Source: a virus
DNA length: 52,688 nt
Direction: 5' to 3' (one strand)
Virus record (IMG/VR): IMGVR_UViG_3300007504_000014
Coordinates: 1-52,688 of that record
In this document: positions 50,521 to 52,688 of the stretch, one piece after another
Layout of the letters: every line of letters starts with the position of its first letter
How positions within the stretch are numbered: position 1 is the first letter of the stretch
The notes under the pieces: model-generated
Seen by the model: only the letters and a program-made list of their open reading frames with translations
Told to the model about the DNA's origin: nothing
The model's database searches: none
Made by a program: the position numbers and the translations under genes

Positions 50521-52688
50521 CAGTTAGGTCTCCCCGTCGCAGAGTTGACCGCTTTCCTCACAACGTCGTAGACCTTGCCCATGTCCTGAGGGTTCCGGAC
50601 GTTGATGTTCACCGTGGAAGAGCCCCCGCCACCCTGAGCAATCGCCTGATCCGCCGGCCCCCCAGGCATCATTCCGATAAACTCATCGGCTCGATTGATG
50701 GGCGTGATGGAGCCACCGCCGGCACCCCCTCGATAGATGAAGTCGTCCATCCCCGGGAGCAAGTTGCTGTTGCGGAGCCAATCCACCAGACCCGCTCGAA
50801 TCAGGGCCTCTTCCAGCACGGGGGGAAGAGCCTCTGACTTCGACCCTTTCAGAGTCATCAGCCGCGCGGCGAAGTCCTCGTGCATCCGACCCGCCATCAT
50901 CTGTTCGCCGTAAAGCTGGCGAAGGCCAGAATCGTGGATCCCCGCCGCGGACAAGGCTTCGTCTATGCGGTTCTCCTTGAGGGCTTTGAACACATGCCCT
51001 TCAAGGTTCGTGTCGATGTTCTCGGTCCCCCCGACGATCTTGACCATCTCCTCTTGGAGAGCCTTCTCTTCAGCTAGCAGGGAGTCCACGTAGCCCCCCA
51101 TCCCATCTTCAATCCCTTCTGCCACGTTGGTCTTCTGACGAGAATCGTCGCCCAGCAAATCCGAGACCTCAGCCATAGGGCCCACGACTTCAGCCCGCTT
51201 GGCGTCGGCTCGGTCTTTATCGGCATACGCCGCCGCACCGGGACCATCCACCGACCCCGAGGCGTAGGCGTAGCCGCCAAAATCCATCAGCGGCGGAGAG
51301 ACTCCCGCGTCCGCCTTCCGGACAGCGTCAGCCACATCAGGCGAGCGACGGAGTAGCTCCTTCTCGACCTCACCGACCATCTCTTCACGGCTATCCGGAG
51401 CATCCCAGGAAGCCGTGTCCCGGATGATGCCCCGCAAAGCCTCCTGCTCCTTCATCTTGGCCTGAATCCCCTCCTTCTTCTGAAGGAAAACCGCCGCATC
51501 CCCCTTCAGCTTGTTTCGGGCTCCCACCTCATCGCCGGCAAGCTGGGAAGCCTGTTGGCGATTGTCGCTCAACTGGTTGTTGATTTCCACCAGCTTTGAC
51601 CGAAGTTTCTCCGACACTTTCTGGGAAGCGTCCAGGGCTTCCTGCTGAACAGCCCTCTCTTCCGGGCCCATCGCCATCGTGGCCTGATAGAGCGACTGAA
51701 TCCCCTGGTAGATCTGCTCCAGCCAATATTGAACGCCCGTCTCCAGAATCGTCGCCACGGAGGTCGTCTGACGAGTCAGCTCTTTCGCCCTCGTGTCAGC
51801 GGCGGAGAGACTCCCCTCCGCGGTGGCCTGAAGCAGGTCACCGTTCGATTGAATGTAGTCTCCCAGCCCCTTTAGCTCATGCTGGAATCCGCTCGCGTCC
51901 TCTGTCTGAACGTTGCCGTGCTCATCCACCCGAGCAGCCACCACCTTCCCGTTTCGGATAGTGGCTCCGAAGTTCTCCGCAAGCCGCTTGTCTCGCTCGC
52001 TGTTCGCTACAATGTTCTCCCCCCGCATCCCCTCCAGGGTATCCCACTGACCTCTCATCGCGAGATCCACCCGCTTGAGGGCCTCAAGCTGCTCCCCTGA
52101 CACACCCGCATACTGCTCAAAAGCAGCCAGCTCGATCGCTCCCATATCACTGAGAGCCCGGTCGCCAAGAGCCTGGAGCATCGTAGCCAGCTTCCCGCCC
52201 ATGTCCAGGGAGCCCATCCCGATCGCCTGCTCGCTCATCCCACCTTGCGTCCCCCTCGCGAGGTTGACCATCGACTCCAGCCGACGGGCCGACTCGTCAT
52301 CACCCCGGAGCCGCATCTGGGCAAGAGCCTTGCCCAGCTCCTCCTGCGTCACACTCCCCATTCGCTGAGCAAGCTCCCGAGCTGTTCCCTCGTCGTTGAG
52401 ATCCGAGCCCATGAGGCGATTGATATCCCCACCCAACCCCAGGTCCATCGACCCGAAGTCCTGCCGGAACTGGCGAGCAGTGTCCTCCAGGGACCGGCTC
52501 ATAATGTCAGACATGTCGCCCCCACCAGCGATCATGATCTTCTTGAACCGCTCCGTGTAGCTCTCCTGCGTGAAGCCCTTGGTCAAGTCCTGAGCGAGGG
52601 CTTCCGCGAGATCCTCGCCCACCACGGTGGCGAGATCCGCGAGTAGTTCTGCGGTCTCCTCAATCCGGTTGTTGTAGATCGCCATCCC
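50520..52688 (-). CDS. Tape-measure protein, C-terminal part (cut by the window edge)
   Basis: At least 721 codons remain open to the right edge of the window; the ATG at 52685 has no visible RBS, so the gene probably continues beyond. The sequence is mainly helical, Ala/Gln/Glu-rich with coiled-coil stretches (for example EKLRSKLVEINNQLSDNRQQ). The end has the signature of tape-measure proteins: FIYRGGAGGGSITPINRADE, then a GGPADQAIAQGGGG linker, then STVNINVRNPQDMGKVYDVV and a final helix. In phages the tape measure sets tail length and passes into the host with the DNA. It precedes the baseplate-core genes, as in most contractile and siphovirus tail clusters. Confidence 0.72.
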   Translation of the reverse strand, partial: GMAIYNNRIEETAELLADLATVVGEDLAEALAQDLTKGFTQESYTERFKKIMIAGGGDMSDIMSRSLEDTARQFRQDFGSMDLGLGGDINRLMGSDLNDEGTARELAQRMGSVTQEELGKALAQMRLRGDDESARRLESMVNLARGTQGGMSEQAIGMGSLDMGGKLATMLQALGDRALSDMGAIELAAFEQYAGVSGEQLEALKRVDLAMRGQWDTLEGMRGENIVANSERDKRLAENFGATIRNGKVVAARVDEHGNVQTEDASGFQHELKGLGDYIQSNGDLLQATAEGSLSAADTRAKELTRQTTSVATILETGVQYWLEQIYQGIQSLYQATMAMGPEERAVQQEALDASQKVSEKLRSKLVEINNQLSDNRQQASQLAGDEVGARNKLKGDAAVFLQKKEGIQAKMKEQEALRGIIRDTASWDAPDSREEMVGEVEKELLRRSPDVADAVRKADAGVSPPLMDFGGYAYASGSVDGPGAAAYADKDRADAKRAEVVGPMAEVSDLLGDDSRQKTNVAEGIEDGMGGYVDSLLAEEKALQEEMVKIVGGTENIDTNLEGHVFKALKENRIDEALSAAGIHDSGLRQLYGEQMMAGRMHEDFAARLMTLKGSKSEALPPVLEEALIRAGLVDWLRNSNLLPGMDDFIYRGGAGGGSITPINRADEFIGMMPGGPADQAIAQGGGGSSTVNINVRNPQDMGKVYDVVRKAVNSATGRPN

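Noticed and set aside
1-52688. CRISPR arrays, tRNA genes, insertion sequences, attachment sites
   Set aside because: Read through both strands of the gaps; no repeated spacer structure, cloverleaf, transposase or integrase was seen.

Overview
This window is a stretch of a large, GC-rich tailed-phage genome (or a prophage of one). No host gene, rRNA, tRNA, integrase or transposase was seen. The bulk is a minus-strand block of virion genes, read from right to left. Their order is that of a contractile (myovirus-like) tail: C-terminal part of a tape-measure protein, two paralogous tail/baseplate-core proteins, a hub, an OB-fold and beta-helix central spike, a small P-loop-like protein, a 3525-residue giant structural protein, several baseplate proteins, a gp25-like wedge, a J/gp6-like wedge, and then a series of very large fibre or adhesin-like proteins. 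Gene sizes (six products near or above 1000 aa) suggest a jumbo or otherwise large phage. The host is unknown. A short lipoprotein-like signal in one gene is weak evidence for a bacterial host whose envelope carries lipoproteins.

Layout. 1-905: the 3' end of an unknown plus-strand gene, then a minus-strand lipoprotein-like gene. 1003-7307: two coupled large structural genes. 7369-8025: an internally duplicated unknown protein. 8065-10288: a plus-strand cassette of small non-structural genes, including a standalone DUF262/ParB-like domain and a protein resembling EF-P hydroxylase EpmC. 10263-11361: a small minus-strand gene and a virion-type protein. 11391-19588: two giant fibre-like genes. 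19736-19978: a lone plus-strand mini gene. 19975-25204: three coupled baseplate genes, including the J-like wedge. 25308-26205: two plus-strand accessory genes. 26208-52688: the baseplate and tail-tip core ending in the tape measure. Neighbouring virion genes are mostly coupled through TGATG, TAATG, ATGA or GTGA overlaps, so the morphogenesis block is read as a few long messenger RNAs.

Two promoter-like motif classes recur. TCGTATA precedes the accessory genes: five plus-strand units and the minus-strand lipoprotein-like gene. CTATAG, usually as CTCTATAGC or CCTATAGC, lies 24-37 bases before the first gene of minus-strand units. The simplest reading is a late virion programme on the minus strand, interrupted by independently expressed accessory (moron-like) genes placed at operon junctions on the opposite strand. 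No stretch longer than 300 bases lacks a gene. The longest gaps (8026-8202, 19589-19735, 10575-10713) hold promoter motifs, and the first also holds a possible 37-codon micro-ORF.

All assignments come from reading the translated sequence and remembered family signatures. No database search was run.
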